This document shows positions 51,852 to 64,000 of a DNA stretch of 64,000 nt, in pieces. Numbering within the stretch: the stretch's first letter is position 1; every line of letters starts with the position of its first letter. A program made the translations under genes and the position numbers. The notes below the pieces were generated by a model, which saw only the letters and a list, made by a program, of their open reading frames with translations, was not told where the DNA came from and ran no database searches. This DNA comes from Amphirosellinia nigrospora (lineage: Eukaryota; Ascomycota; Sordariomycetes; Xylariales; Xylariaceae), in NCBI GenBank assembly GCA_004123355.1, contig SCHM01000004.1, forward strand, positions 7,405,017 through 7,469,016. The letters run 5' to 3'.

Positions 51852-54702
51852 TAGAAAATAAAATAACGTCCTTATTATTACTATTGCTATATTCTTCTCG
51901 ATTAAACTATTACTTATATTATTTTTTTATTGCTATCTTTATTATTATAATTTTTATTTTTTATATTATTTTTTTTTTATTTTTTTTATTATTATTTTTA
52001 TTTTTATTATTGTTTATATTTTTATTAACAATTTTTGTCCGTTTTAATATTATTATTATTATTTAAATCGGAGATATTAAACCGAACATAGCGTTTAATT
52101 TTATATTTTTTTTTTTCGTTATCTCCGAACATTTTGCTATTATTATTGTTTTTTTCGTTTTTTTATCGGTTTAGCCAAAAAAAGCTTTAAATTATATAAT
52201 AAAGCTCGTTAAAAAAAAACAAAAATATTAATAAAAATTATTATTATCTAAAATATATCGGTTTATTTAAAAAATAAAAATAAAAACATAAATAAATATT
52301 ATTATTATTATAAAAAATATCGTCGTAAAATATATTATTATTATATAATATTATTATTATAAAAATATTATTATTATTATAAAAAATATTAGTTTAATAA
52401 AACTAGTTTAAAACGTTAATTAAAACGTCCGTAAACTTAAAAAATATTTATAAACTTAAAAAAATAATTAAAAAATATTTCGTAATATAATATTATATAT
52501 TTTTATTTCAACAGTATTATTTATTTTTGCTTTAATATATATATTTCGTAGCATAGTTATTTTAAATAAATAATAATAATTTAATAGTTTTTATTACTAT
52601 TAATAAATCGTTATTATTATTATTATTTTTATTTAACGATTTATAATAACGCTTAATTATTATTTTAATAGTATATTTGTTTAGCGTTATTATTATTAAT
52701 AGTTTTTTATTTTTTATAGTTTTTACTAGTTTTAATATTATTATTATTAACTTTAATAAAAATAATATTTTTATAGTTTATTTATTTAATAAATATTAAT
52801 AATTAGTTAAGTTATAGCTTAAATTATAATATTTATAAAATTATTATAGTTACATTATTAATAAATTATTTCCGGATAATATTATTATTAATAAAAAACT
52901 AATAAATAATTATTAAACGGATTAAAATCTTAGTTATATTTTTAAATAATTATATTAGTCGGCGGTTTTATTATTTAAAAATTTTATTTTTAAATTTTAA
53001 TTACGTTTATAACTTTTTAATTTAATATTTTAGCTTTTATTTTTTTTTAAATAGCTTTTTTTATTATTATTTTAATATTATTTTATAAAAAGTTTATTTT
53101 ATTTAATAAATTTTTATTTTAATAATATATTTATTAATTTTAGCGTTTAATATTTTATATTATATTTTTAATTTAATATTTTTAAATTTTATAGCTTCGA
53201 TTTTTTTTTAAACTTTTTTATATTATTTTATTAAATATTTATTATTTTAATATTTATTAAAAATATTTTTATTATTACTAAAAACTTTATATATAATATT
53301 ATTTTAAACTTTTATAACGTTTTTTATATTATTTAAACCGAGCGAAATATTATTTTTATTTATTAAATAGAAAATTAGTTAAAATATAAAATAAAATATT
53401 TTTTTATATTATTATTAAATAGTTTAATAAGTTTATTATTATTTATAATTAAAAGTTAATTTATTTTAGTTATTAATTTTATAACTAATTTATTATTTAT
53501 AATTATTATTTTAAATATTAAAACTAATATTTTAGTATTTTATATATAGCTTTAAAACTATAAGCTATATAAAACTAGTTTTAGTTAAAAAATATTTTAT
53601 TATATTTAATAAAGTATTAAATTTATAAATTACGCTACTAAATATATAAAGCTTTAATTTTTTTATATTTAAAACGTTTAGTTTAATATTAACTATTTTA
53701 AAACGTATATTTAAACAATAAGCTATAATATTTTTAATTTTTTTTTAATTTTTAAATAAACTTTAAACTTTAAAATTATTAGTTAAAAGCGATTCGCGTT
53801 AGATTACTAACTATTTATTAAATATTATTGCTTAATTAAATTAAATATTTTAAAAATATTAGTTTTAATAGTTTTATATAGTATTATATATTTAGTAATA
53901 ATGTTTATATTTTTATATAATAATAGTTTGTTTTAATAATAAATTTAGTTTTTTATTTTAAAATTTTTTACGAAATTTTTAAAGTTTTCGACCTTATTAA
54001 TAACAGCTACGTAATTATTATACGCTTTTTTTTAGCTCGCTTTTTTAACCTATTGTTTATATTTTATATACGTTAAATAAATTCTTTTATTATAATTAAA
54101 CGTTAGTTCTAAAATCTTTTGTTTTATTAAAAAATTAACTATATTATAGTTAAAATATAGATTTATTCGTACAATTTAATCCCGGTTAATAAACGTTATT
54201 TTAAATATATCCGCGCAAAATTATAATTATAATATTTAATTATTACCGATATATAATAAAATAATAATGCTTAATTATTATACGCCTATTTATAAAATAT
54301 ATTATTCGTAATATTTAAACATAATAATATCGTTTATAATAATAGTATTAATATATATATAGTGCGTAATAATATACAAATATAAAAATGCTTATAATAT
54401 TATATAAGTACGAAAAATACATAATATTATAAAAATATTAAAATAATATTTTAGTAAAATATAGTAATAATATTATTATAAATATTATTTTTTAGTAAAA
54501 ATAGTTTTATGCTTTATTTAAATATATATTTATTTTTTACGCTAATAATGTTTTTAGTAAGATTTATATAGTTATTTTTAGTATTATATTTATAGTTTTT
54601 TAATTTTTAATTTTTTTATAGCTATACTATTATTTTTAGCTTTACTTTTATTAAACTAGTGTTTTAATTTAAGCTTTTTTAAGCTTTATTAAATATTTTT
54701 AT

Positions 54703-54992
54703 AGTTACGCTTCACACACTCGAAGAGACAGGCTCCGGCATATGTGGTATATTGCATATAAATCTACAGATAGAGTAGGAAGAAGGAAGGTCTAAGTCTA
54801 CAATACAGGCAACTGCTTAAATACTCGCGTGGGCAGCTGCATTCACTGCCAGTGCCTGCCTTCATTCACTGCAACTGCATTCACTGCGAATGGCAGTCAC
54901 GCATTCACTGCAAGTGGCAGTTACTGCAAGTAGAGATTACGGGTGCTGTGGCTAGTGGTGGGCACAGCCACCAGAGCCGCAGATCCGTAACT
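54703..54992. mobile_element. GC-normal 290-bp non-autonomous DNA element (MITE-like) that escaped RIP
   Basis: The only stretch of this length with ordinary base composition and abundant CA and TG. Ends are the inverted repeat AGTTACG...CGTAACT, flanked by TTTAT on both sides. A longer, indel-blurred duplication of about 8 bp, as in hAT elements, is possible. The host B copy has the unoccupied site at about 62,885-62,900, which confirms an insertion. Inside lies a GCATTCACTGC-type repeat of about 24 bp, four copies (54,840-54,930). No open frame of note. Family unknown. Being under about 400 bp may have shielded it from RIP, or it arrived after RIP ceased. Confidence 0.8.
54840..54935 (+). 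repeat. Minisatellite inside the 290-bp element
   Basis: Four occurrences of CATTCACTGC at spacings of about 15-25 bp, the last two within a clearer 24-bp unit that also contains GGCAGT. It lies centrally to rightward in the element and retains an unmutated sequence. Confidence 0.7.
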
Positions 54993-56684
54993 TTTATTAT
55001 ATTTTTACACTAAATTAATAACGTTTTCTATTAGTAATACTTTAAATACTATTTATTATATTAAGCTTTAAAACCTTTTTATTTAATTAAATATTTTAAT
55101 AACGGATGTTTTTTTAAACGATTAATTTTTTTAGCGAAAATATTATCGATTTTATATAATATTTATTTATTATTATTTTTTTCGATAAAAATACGTCCTA
55201 ATACTAGTTTTTACCTCTAGAAAAAGTTAACCCCTTTTAGTACTAAATATAACTATACTATAAATATACTTTATAAATTTTTTAATATTATAAAATTTAG
55301 TTTATATGCTAGCTTATTTATTTTTATTAATATAATAAATAGTTCGGTTTTTTATATAAACTATTTATAAAAAAGTTTTTAAACAAATAGTATTTTTTTA
55401 AAATTATAAAAAACTTTATTTTTAATATTAAATTATATAAAATTATACTTAGCGTTATATTATATTTTAGCGTTTATTACTAAATTATATTATAATTTCT
55501 ATGTTTTATTAATATAATTTTAATATAATTAAAAATTTATAATATTATCGGGTATTTTTAAAATTAATAACGCTTTATAACTTAAAACCTAGTACTAATT
55601 CGTTTAATAATATTTTAATAACTATAAACTTAATATTATTTATATTATACTTACTATAAATATAAATCTAATTATATTAATTTTAAATTTATTATTAATA
55701 ATATTAAATAATAATTTAATATTTTAATTATATTATTTGCTTTAACTATTAATTTATAAATAATAGCTTATTAATACTGCTAATATTATCTTTATTTTAT
55801 TTATAATATTTATTATAGCTCTAATATAAACTTAAAATTTTAGTTTAAAATAAATTTATATAATATTTTTTAATTATATAATAATAATATTAATATTAAT
55901 ATAATTATTTTTTTATTATTATATTTAATATTTTTTAATATTAATAAAGTTTTTTTGCTAAATTTATATATTATTATTAATAAAATATTAAACGTTATAC
56001 CGGGTATTTATTAAAACAATTTAATAAATAATATTTTAGTAGTTTTATAATAAAGTTTATATATAACTATATAAAATAGTATTAACGGCTTTTAAATCGG
56101 TTTTAGTTATTAAATATTTTCTGCGATTTATTATATTATTTAAATATTATAAATAATATATTAATATTTTTTATTTATTTAGCTATATTATATATTATAA
56201 ATCTTTAAAATTTGTAGTATATTTTTTTAGCTTAAAATAATATTTTTTATCGTACGTTATTTTTAAAATATTATTTAGTATATATTAGGATATATAATTA
56301 TTTTTATCCGTTTAAATATTAAAAATATAAAAAACTATTTATTATTATATATAAAAATATAACTAATAAGTAAAAACGGAGAAATATATTATTTTTTTTT
56401 TTTTTTTGCTAAATTTAAAATAACTAATTTACGTTTTTTAATTTCTGCGATTATTTTTGCGAATTTCTAATTTATAGTATAACCTTGCTATAGTTTTAAT
56501 TTTTAGTTTTATTTATATATATTTTTATTTCCGTAAAATATCCGATTTTATTAATAATATTTTTAAACGAACTATAATTAACATTTTTTATTATTATATT
56601 ATTTATTACGTTTATAATTATTAATAAACGCGAAAAAATATTTAAAACTAGATTTATTTTTTTAAAAATATATTTAATATTAAA

Positions 56685-56715
56685 CTAAAACTATAATAAA
56701 TATATTAACGTTATT
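56685..56715. other. Empty TA target site corresponding to P3
   Basis: In the nested B copy the sequence on either side of TA (56,692-56,693) matches, in reverse complement, the two flanks of P3. It shows the state before the transposon inserted into the host B copy. Confidence 0.82.
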
Positions 56716-59700
56716 ATTAGCTTATATTAAACTTAATAATATTTATTAATTATAGATTTATTTAATTAATAATTTTTTTTATTATTTAATAATTAATAAT
56801 ATTATTATTAAAATTATATATAATTATATTTAAACTTTAAAATTATAATATATTTATATTAAATAAATATTTTTAGTTTTATTATATTATATTAATGCTT
56901 ATTTTTAAATAATGTTTTTTTAAAATAAAATAAGCTATATTAAATTAATAGTTAATTATTGTTTATTTTAGCTTTTATTTATATAAAAAACTATTATTTT
57001 ATATTTTTTTTTTTTAAAACATTTAATTTAATAAAATATAATTTAAATAAATTTTAATATATAAATAGTTTATATTTATTAATTATTTTTATAAAATTAA
57101 AAAGTTTTATTTTTTTTTTTTTTATAAGTTCGAATATAATTTCGCTGTTTATTTTTTCGGGCTATAATAGTAAAAAAAATAGTTTTTATTTTACGTATAT
57201 TAGCTAGCAATTTAGTTTTTTTTTTAAAAAAAAAAAAGCTTTTATTAATACTATAAAATAAACTTTTTTAAAAAACTAATTATATTAATATATATTTTAA
57301 AAGTTGCTAAATTTTAAAGTTATTTTAGTTTAACTATTATTTTTATTTAATTATTTATTATTATTAATTTATAATTATTTATTATAAATTTTAATAATTT
57401 TACTGCTAAATATATTACGAATAATTTATTAGTTTTTAATTTAAAATTAATTTTATTATATATATTTAAAATAGCTTTATATACTAGAAAATTTTTCGGC
57501 TATTTTAAAATAAATAATAATATTATTTATATAAATTTTTGCGTAATATATATAGTAAAAGCTTTTTGTTTATAAATCGTTATATATAGCTAGAGCTATT
57601 TTTAAATTTTATTAACGCTATATACGATATTTTTAATTTTTTAAATAATATAATAATTATTTAATTATAATAATTTAGTTATACTAAAAACTAATAATAA
57701 AATTTTTTATAATTTATAATTATTACGTAATAATATTTTTAAATCCGTATAATAATAGCTTTTAAAATAAACAATAAATAATAATCTAAAATTATTATTT
57801 TATTTAATAATTATAAATTAATTATTATTTATTTTTTATATTTATTATTTACTATTTGTTATATTATAAATATTAAATATTTAAATAATATTAGTTTATT
57901 TATATATATATTTTATTTTTTAATATATTTTATTTAAAATTTTATTTACTAGCTTTTAGTTTTAATTCTTAAAGTATATAGCCGGGCTATAGTAGTAATT
58001 TAATTTTGCTAACTTTTAACTAGTTTTATTTATATTATATTTTTTTTCTATTTTTATAATATTTTATATATGCTATATTTTATGTTTTTTTAATATTATT
58101 TTTAGTTGTTCTATATATATAAGTTAATTATATATATATAAATATTATTTTTAGTCCGAATAAAAAAGAAATTTTTAAAATATTAAGCGCTAAAAAAAAA
58201 TAATTTTTCTAATATATTATGTTTAGGTTTATTTTTTATTATTACTATTTAAATATTTTTTTAGTAGCGTTTTTTAAAGCTAATATAGTTATAATATTAT
58301 TTGTTAGGTTAAATTTTTACGCAAGCTATAAATTTACGTTATTTTTTTTAGTAATAATATTTTTATTTTTACCGGTTATAATATATATATTTATATTAGC
58401 TTATTTTATATTATTAATAAGTATTTTTTTGTAGTTTAATAATATTTATTTTTATTTTATATTTAATTTAAATTAGCTTATTTATATAGTTAATAAAAAT
58501 AATTTTTAAGTTTTTTAAATTTATATTAAAGTCTAATATATTTAGTTTAAATATATAATTTTATATAGAACTTTTAATATTTAAAAAGATTTATATATTT
58601 ATTATATTGCTATTATTATATATAATAAACTTATTATTTTATTGCTATATATTTTTTGGCTATATTTGATTTTTTTTTTTATTTTATAATAAAATATTAT
58701 TATTTATACGATTTTATTATAATAATTTAGCTTAAAAATTAATATTAATATTATATTTTATTTAAAACTTTATTTTAAATAATATATTTAATCGAATTTA
58801 TTTTTAGTTATATTATTATTTTAATTAAACCGTTTTTATTTATATTATTTATAGTTTTTTTTAAAATTAATATTAAATAATACGTTTTATTAAACTAATT
58901 ATTTTACCGATATTACGTATATTTAAAGTTTATTTAGTTTAAATTTATACTTTAGTATAATTTTATAACTTATTTATAGTCGCTAAATTTAATAGCTTTA
59001 TTAAATATATTATTATATTTTATATTTTTACTTTATTATATTACGCTTATATATTAATATAAAATAAATATTTAAAGTATATTAAAGCTTTATTTATAGT
59101 TATATAATAATAGTTTAAATATTTCGTCCGATATAAAAACGTTTATTTTAAAAGCTTTGCTTAATATAGTTTATTATTTTTAGTTTTATTTACTAGTTTA
59201 TTTTAAAATATATATTTTAATAATATTATCGTATAATATTAAATAAAAATTTATTTTATTTAAAATTTTTATTTATAATTATAATAAATAAATATTTATA
59301 TCGCTAGCTAATTAGTTTTTAAATAGTTATATTAGTTTTATTAAGTAAAAAAAATAATAATTAGTTTATTTTTCTGTTAAAATATTTTATAAAATTTTTT
59401 TCGTTTTTTTTTTAACTTTATTTATTATATATAGCTTTTTTTTTAACTTTTATTCCTAGGATTAAATATCCTAATTATTTAATGCTAATATTATTTTATT
59501 TTTTTTACGGCGTATATACTATTTAATATTTATTAGGGCTTAATTTACCGATAATATATTTGCTAAAACGGGCGATAAATATAGCAAAACGTTTATTTTA
59601 TTTATTACGTTTATAATAGCTTTTATTATTTTTTAATTTTATTTATTATAAAGTTTCTATAACTATTACGTAAATTTTATTATTTTTTAAAGCTATTACG

Positions 59701-62085
59701 TAACTTTATTATTTTTAGCTACGTTTTTATTATTATAGTTTATAAAAGATTTTCGGCTATTTTATATATATCTAATATTATATTTTTAATTATAAAAATA
59801 ATATTTATTATTTTTATTATAAAATAATATTTACTCCGATTATTTTATTTTAATTAATATATTTTATTATATTGATATTATTATTTAATTAATTAAAAGT
59901 TAATTATAATACTAAATTAATAGTTAAAATTTTAAAAAGCATAAAGTATTTATTATTTATAGAATTAAATATATGCTAAAGCAAATAAACTATATTATTA
60001 TAGCTTAATTTATATTTTATAAACTATAAATATTATATATATAATTTTTATTTATTTTTTAAATATATTAAAAAAATATTTAAACTTATAATTATTATAG
60101 CTTATTATAAATTTACTAAAATTTAAATATAATATATTTATATATACGTTATAAACTAAACTTTATATTTATATTATAGTTATAATAGTTCTAGATTATT
60201 TTATTATTTATATATAATAAGCATATTTTTTAAAATTTTCGTTTTTATATAGGTTTTTTAGTATATTTTAAAAAGCGTTTATAATATTCTAGCAATATTT
60301 AAAATTAATTTTGCGTAATATAATTTAAAACTTTATTTTATAGCTACTTTTATAACTTTATCGAATATTTTAATATATTATATTTAAGCTTTTTTTTAAA
60401 AAAAGTTAAAAAAAAATTATCCTATAAATTTTTTGCTTAATAAAGTTTAAAGCATATTTTATAATATTATAAATAAATAAATATTTTATTAATATATTAT
60501 TATTAAGCGTAAATATTTTTTTAGTTTTATAAAACTTTAGAAAATTTAGATTAAAATAGTTTATTAATTATATTTTTTAGTTATTTTTAAACGTTATTTT
60601 TTATTAAATGTTTAGCTTATTTTTAGCTACGTTTAAAATATTTTTTATTAATTTTAATAAAATTTTTAACTATTATTGTTTTTATAGCTAAAATAATTTT
60701 TATAGCTTTTTGCTATATTTTTTTATTTAGTAGCGTTATTATTTTGTTTGCTAAAGTAAAAAAAATATAAAATAAAATAAAATACTTTAGTAAGTTTAAA
60801 AAAACTAAGTTAAAATTAAAGATTAGTTTAAATAATTTAAAAGCTATATATAGTTTAAATTAAATATAGCTTTAGTTTTAAGCATATATAGTTTAAACTA
60901 TAATAAATATATATTTTTATTATTTTTATTATTTTTACTAACTAAGCTGTTTATTAGGCTATTTTACGCTAAGCTTTTTTAAAAAAGTATTTATTAAAAT
61001 TTCTAAGTTAGTACTAAAATTATTTATATATAATAATACCGATTTAGTAATTATAAATAAAAAGTTATTATAATAGCTTAGTTAAATATATAGTTATTTA
61101 TTTAGGTTATAATATTATAAGCAGTATAGCTGTTTAAATCTAGTTTATAAATAATTTATTTTTTATAGCTATAATTTAGTTGTTTATTAATAGGGTTAAT
61201 TAAAAAGGGTTATAAAATTTTAATATATTGAAATATAAACTTATTAAGCTTTTAAACTTAAATAAATAGCTTTTTTTTGCAAAAATACAAATATTTAATA
61301 ATAAAGATAAACTTAAAGAATAATTTTATAAAATAAAATAAACAAAATAGTAAAACTATAAACGGTTTTTAATTAATATAAAATAATATTTTAAATAAAA
61401 ACAAAAAGAATATTCGAAAATATAAAAGTTAATAATATAACCGGGCGAGTTATATATAAGTTATATATAAAAAAATTAGTAATATAACCAGGCGAGTATA
61501 TAAATTATATATAAATACTATTAAATCTAAAAAGTTAACATTTTTAGATTTAAAAATTATATTATTATTATTTATACTAAATTTAAGTTCGAATTTAAAT
61601 TTTTAAGCAAGTTATAATATTTATAAATAACGTTTTAACTAGTTAATAATATTATTACTTGCCGGATTAATAATATATTTAATATTTTTATAACGTAAAA
61701 AAGTTATCCGAAAAAAAAAAAAATAAAAATTTTTTTAATATTATAATATTAATAATATATTCGAATATATTAAATCGATAATTAATTAAAAAAAAAATAA
61801 AAAAAAATAAAAGTATATTAAATATAAACTAGGCAAAAATATTAACTTATCGGTTAATAGTTTAAGGTTATATAAAATTAAAGCGTTAATAGTTTAAATA
61901 ATATATTATTATTATTATATATTATAATAGTTAGGTTTTTAAAACTAGCTAAAATAAATCGGACTTTTGCTCGTTTAATTAATTAAAATAAGTCGTTTAA
62001 AAAATAATATTTCTACCGAATAAACTAAAAGTTTCGTAATTAAAAAAAAAAAAAAGTCGGCAACTATTAATCGCTAGCTATTAAA

Positions 62086-62230
62086 TAATAGCGTATAGTT
62101 TATTAATTCTAAAATTATTAAATTATTAAACTAAGTTTATACTAAACGTTGTTTTAAAAATAACGTTTTACGGATAATATTTAGCTTATTAAATATTATC
62201 TTAAAGATAGTATTTTAAAATAGCGTTATA
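62086..62230 (-). repeat. 5' LTR of the nested family-B element
   Basis: 145 bp, matching the 3' LTR. The adjoining internal sequence (62,085 leftward on the minus strand, with GCTAGCGATTAATAGTTGCC) is where a primer-binding site would lie. I could not match it to a tRNA end. ATTAT follows directly on the outer side. Confidence 0.75.
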
Positions 62231-64000
62231 ATTATAATATAATATAAATAATGCTAAATTTATAGTTATTAAAATTATTAAATAAATTAATGCTAAACTT
62301 TAAGCTATAAATATATTATTAATTTTAAAAATATTTAATAATATTATAAATTTTTAATTATATTAAAAGTTATATAGCAAAATATAAAAATTATAATATA
62401 ATTTATAATAATAAACGCTAAAATACGGTATAATATTAAATATAATTTTATATAATTTAATATTAAAAATAAAGTTTTTTTACGATTTTATAAAAAATAT
62501 TATTTATTTAAAAAAAATTTTTATAAATAGTTTATATAAAAAACCAGACTGTTTATTATATTAGCGAAAATAAATAAACTAACGTATAAATTAAACTTTT
62601 TATAATATTAAAAAGTTTATAAAATATATTTATAGTATAGTTATATTTAATATTAAAAAAAGTTAATTTTTTTTAAAAGTAAAAACTAATATTAAAATAT
62701 ATTTTTATCGAAAAAAACAATAAATAAATATTATACGAAATCAATAATATTTTCGCTAAAAAGATTAATTATTTAAAAAATATTTATTATTAAAATATTT
62801 AATTAAATAAAAAAGCTTTAAAGTTTAATATAATAAATAGTATTTAAAATATTATTAATAAAAAACGCTGCTAATTTAATATAAAAATATAATAAAAAAT
62901 ATTTAATAAAGTTTAAAACGCTTAAATTAAAATATTAGTTTAATAAAAATAAAGTTAAAAATAATAATATAGCTATAAAAAAGTTAAAAATTAAAAAACT
63001 ATAAATATAGTACTAAAAATAACTATATAAATCCTATTAAAAATATTATTAATATAAAAAATAAATATATTTAAGTAGGGTATAAAACTATTTTTACTAA
63101 AAATAGTATTTATAATATTTATTATATTTTATTAAAATATTATTTTTATTTTTTAATATTGCGTACTTTTATATTTATATAATATTATAAGTATTTTTAT
63201 TTTTATACTATTATATATTATATATATTTATATATTATTATAAAGAATATAGTTATAATTATAATAATATTATTATATTTAAATACTATAAATAATATAT
63301 TTTACGAATAAGTATATATAATTAAGTATTATTATTATTTTATTATATATTAATAATAATTAAGCATTATAATTATAACTTTTACGTAAATATATTTAAA
63401 ATAACGTTTATTAACCGGAACTAAATCGTATAAATAAATCTATATTTTAATTATAATATAATCGATTTTTTAATAAAATAAAAGATTTTAAAATTAATTT
63501 TAATTATAGTAAAAAATTTGCTTAATATATATAAAAATAAATAATAAGTTAAAAAAGCAAGCTAAAAAAAATATATATAATAATTATATAGCCGCTATTA
63601 ATAAAGTTAAAAACTTTAAAAACTTTATAAAAAACTTTAAAATAAAAACTAAATTTATTATTAAAAAACTATTATTATATAAAATATAAATATTATTATT
63701 AATATATAATATTATAAAACTATTAAAAACTAGTATTTTTAAAATATTTAATTTAATTAAGCAATAATATTTAAAAAATAGTTAATAATTTAGCGTAAAT
63801 TGTTTTTAACTAATAGCTTTTAAAGTTTAAAGTTTATTTAAAAATTAAAAAAATTAAAAAATATTATAGTTTATTGTTTAAATATACGTTTTAAAATAAT
63901 TAATATTAAATTAAACGTTTTAATATATAAAAAAATCGAAGCTTTACGTATATTTAATAGTATAATTTATAAATTTAATATTTTACCGAATATAATAAAA
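62231..64000 (+). mobile_element. Family B host copy, segment right of the nested insertion
   Basis: Reverse complement of about 55,660 down to 53,600 in the nested copy, without the 290-bp element. It contains that element's empty site near 62,890. The element continues beyond the window. Translation in the best frame shows Q/K/L-rich runs but no domain that I recognise. Strongly decayed. Confidence 0.7.

Larger units (their letters stand above)
51694..62230 (-). mobile_element. Family B large LTR retrotransposon, nested full-length copy
   Basis: Full-length fossil of 10.5 kb (about 10.25 kb without the 290-bp insertion), inserted in the opposite orientation into another copy of its own family. 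It has 145-bp LTRs at both ends and a 5-bp direct duplication, ATTAT, immediately outside them. A run of nine G (minus strand) lies just inside the LTR at 51,694-51,838, as expected of a polypurine tract next to a 3' LTR, so transcription would run from right to left. It is less degraded than the host copy, with many small GC remnants. It contains many breaks. No reverse transcriptase or integrase motif could be recognised, so the superfamily is unresolved. Confidence 0.75.
45846..64000 (+). mobile_element. Family B large LTR element, host copy (plus strand), running off the right edge
   Basis: Starts with an LTR at 45,846-45,989. It continues to 51,693 and resumes at 62,231 after the nested minus-strand B copy. 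Flanking sequence across the nested insertion is contiguous in the nested copy itself (about 55,640-55,720), which proves that the two halves belong together. It also carries palindrome P3. The 3' LTR lies outside the window. It is heavily RIP-degraded, more so than the nested copy over most of its length. Protein content is unrecognised. Confidence 0.72.

Noticed and set aside
51884-52066. 60-codon strongly hydrophobic open frame, plus strand, resembling membrane segments
   Set aside because: T-rich DNA encodes F, L and I runs automatically. It is antisense to the nested family-B element, just inside its 3' LTR.
54703-54992. GC island considered as a surviving host gene or tRNA
   Set aside because: No open frame, no splice-site pattern and no tRNA cloverleaf. 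It has inverted ends, a target duplication and an empty homologous site, so it is an insertion.
58219-58434. 71-codon hydrophobic open frame, plus strand
   Set aside because: The longest frame in the window, but antisense within the nested family-B copy, not preserved in the host copy, and of the F/I/L composition expected from T-rich DNA.

Overview
This window is one continuous block of extremely AT-rich, gene-free DNA made of old transposable elements. Residual C and G sit mostly in ACG, AGCT and CCGG contexts, while CA and TG are nearly absent. That is the footprint of repeat-induced point mutation (RIP), in which CpA becomes TpA on both strands, and it points to a filamentous ascomycete (Pezizomycotina). 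The exact organism cannot be named. Block size and nesting suit an AT isochore, a subtelomere or a regional centromere (inference). I support no intact protein gene, tRNA or rRNA. The longest open frames, at most 71 codons, are low-complexity F/I/Y/K/N runs.

Layout. 1-640: 5' end of a minus-strand Ty1/Copia-type element (family A) entering from the left, with the best-preserved LTR of its family. 641-2,225: fragment of a large LTR element (family B). 2,226-7,345: Ty3/Gypsy relic carrying an 795-bp palindromic DNA transposon (family P, copy P1). 7,615-10,855: repeat family C on the minus strand, with the decayed palindrome P2 inside. 10,858-13,212: a D-type terminal segment and unassigned relic DNA. 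13,213-38,786: three direct family-A copies, each about 7.2 kb, separated by two copies of a 1.95-kb spacer. 38,787-41,404: family C, plus strand. 41,405-45,845: D inverted arms, a 235-bp direct repeat pair E, a solo family-B LTR, a 76-bp tandem triplication and a second type of palindrome (Q). 45,846-64,000: a plus-strand family-B copy running off the right edge. It is interrupted by palindrome P3 and by a complete opposite-strand family-B copy (51,694-62,230), which itself carries a 290-bp GC-normal DNA element (54,703-54,992).

The insertions can be ordered. The nested B copy has 145-bp LTRs, a 5-bp ATTAT duplication and a polypurine run inside its 3' LTR. The two opposed B copies supply unoccupied sites for each other's later insertions: the TA site of P3 and the site of the 290-bp element. 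The middle copy of the family-A array resembles copy 3 in its 5' part and copy 1 in its 3' part. This is what unequal crossing-over between two elements flanking the spacer would produce.

The most unusual items are this chimeric array, the self-nested B element, the RIP-escaped 290-bp element, and three unrelated families of inverted-repeat elements (P, Q, R). All retroelement parts are treated as fossils. Coordinates come from reading by eye, and boundaries are usually good to about 5-30 bases.
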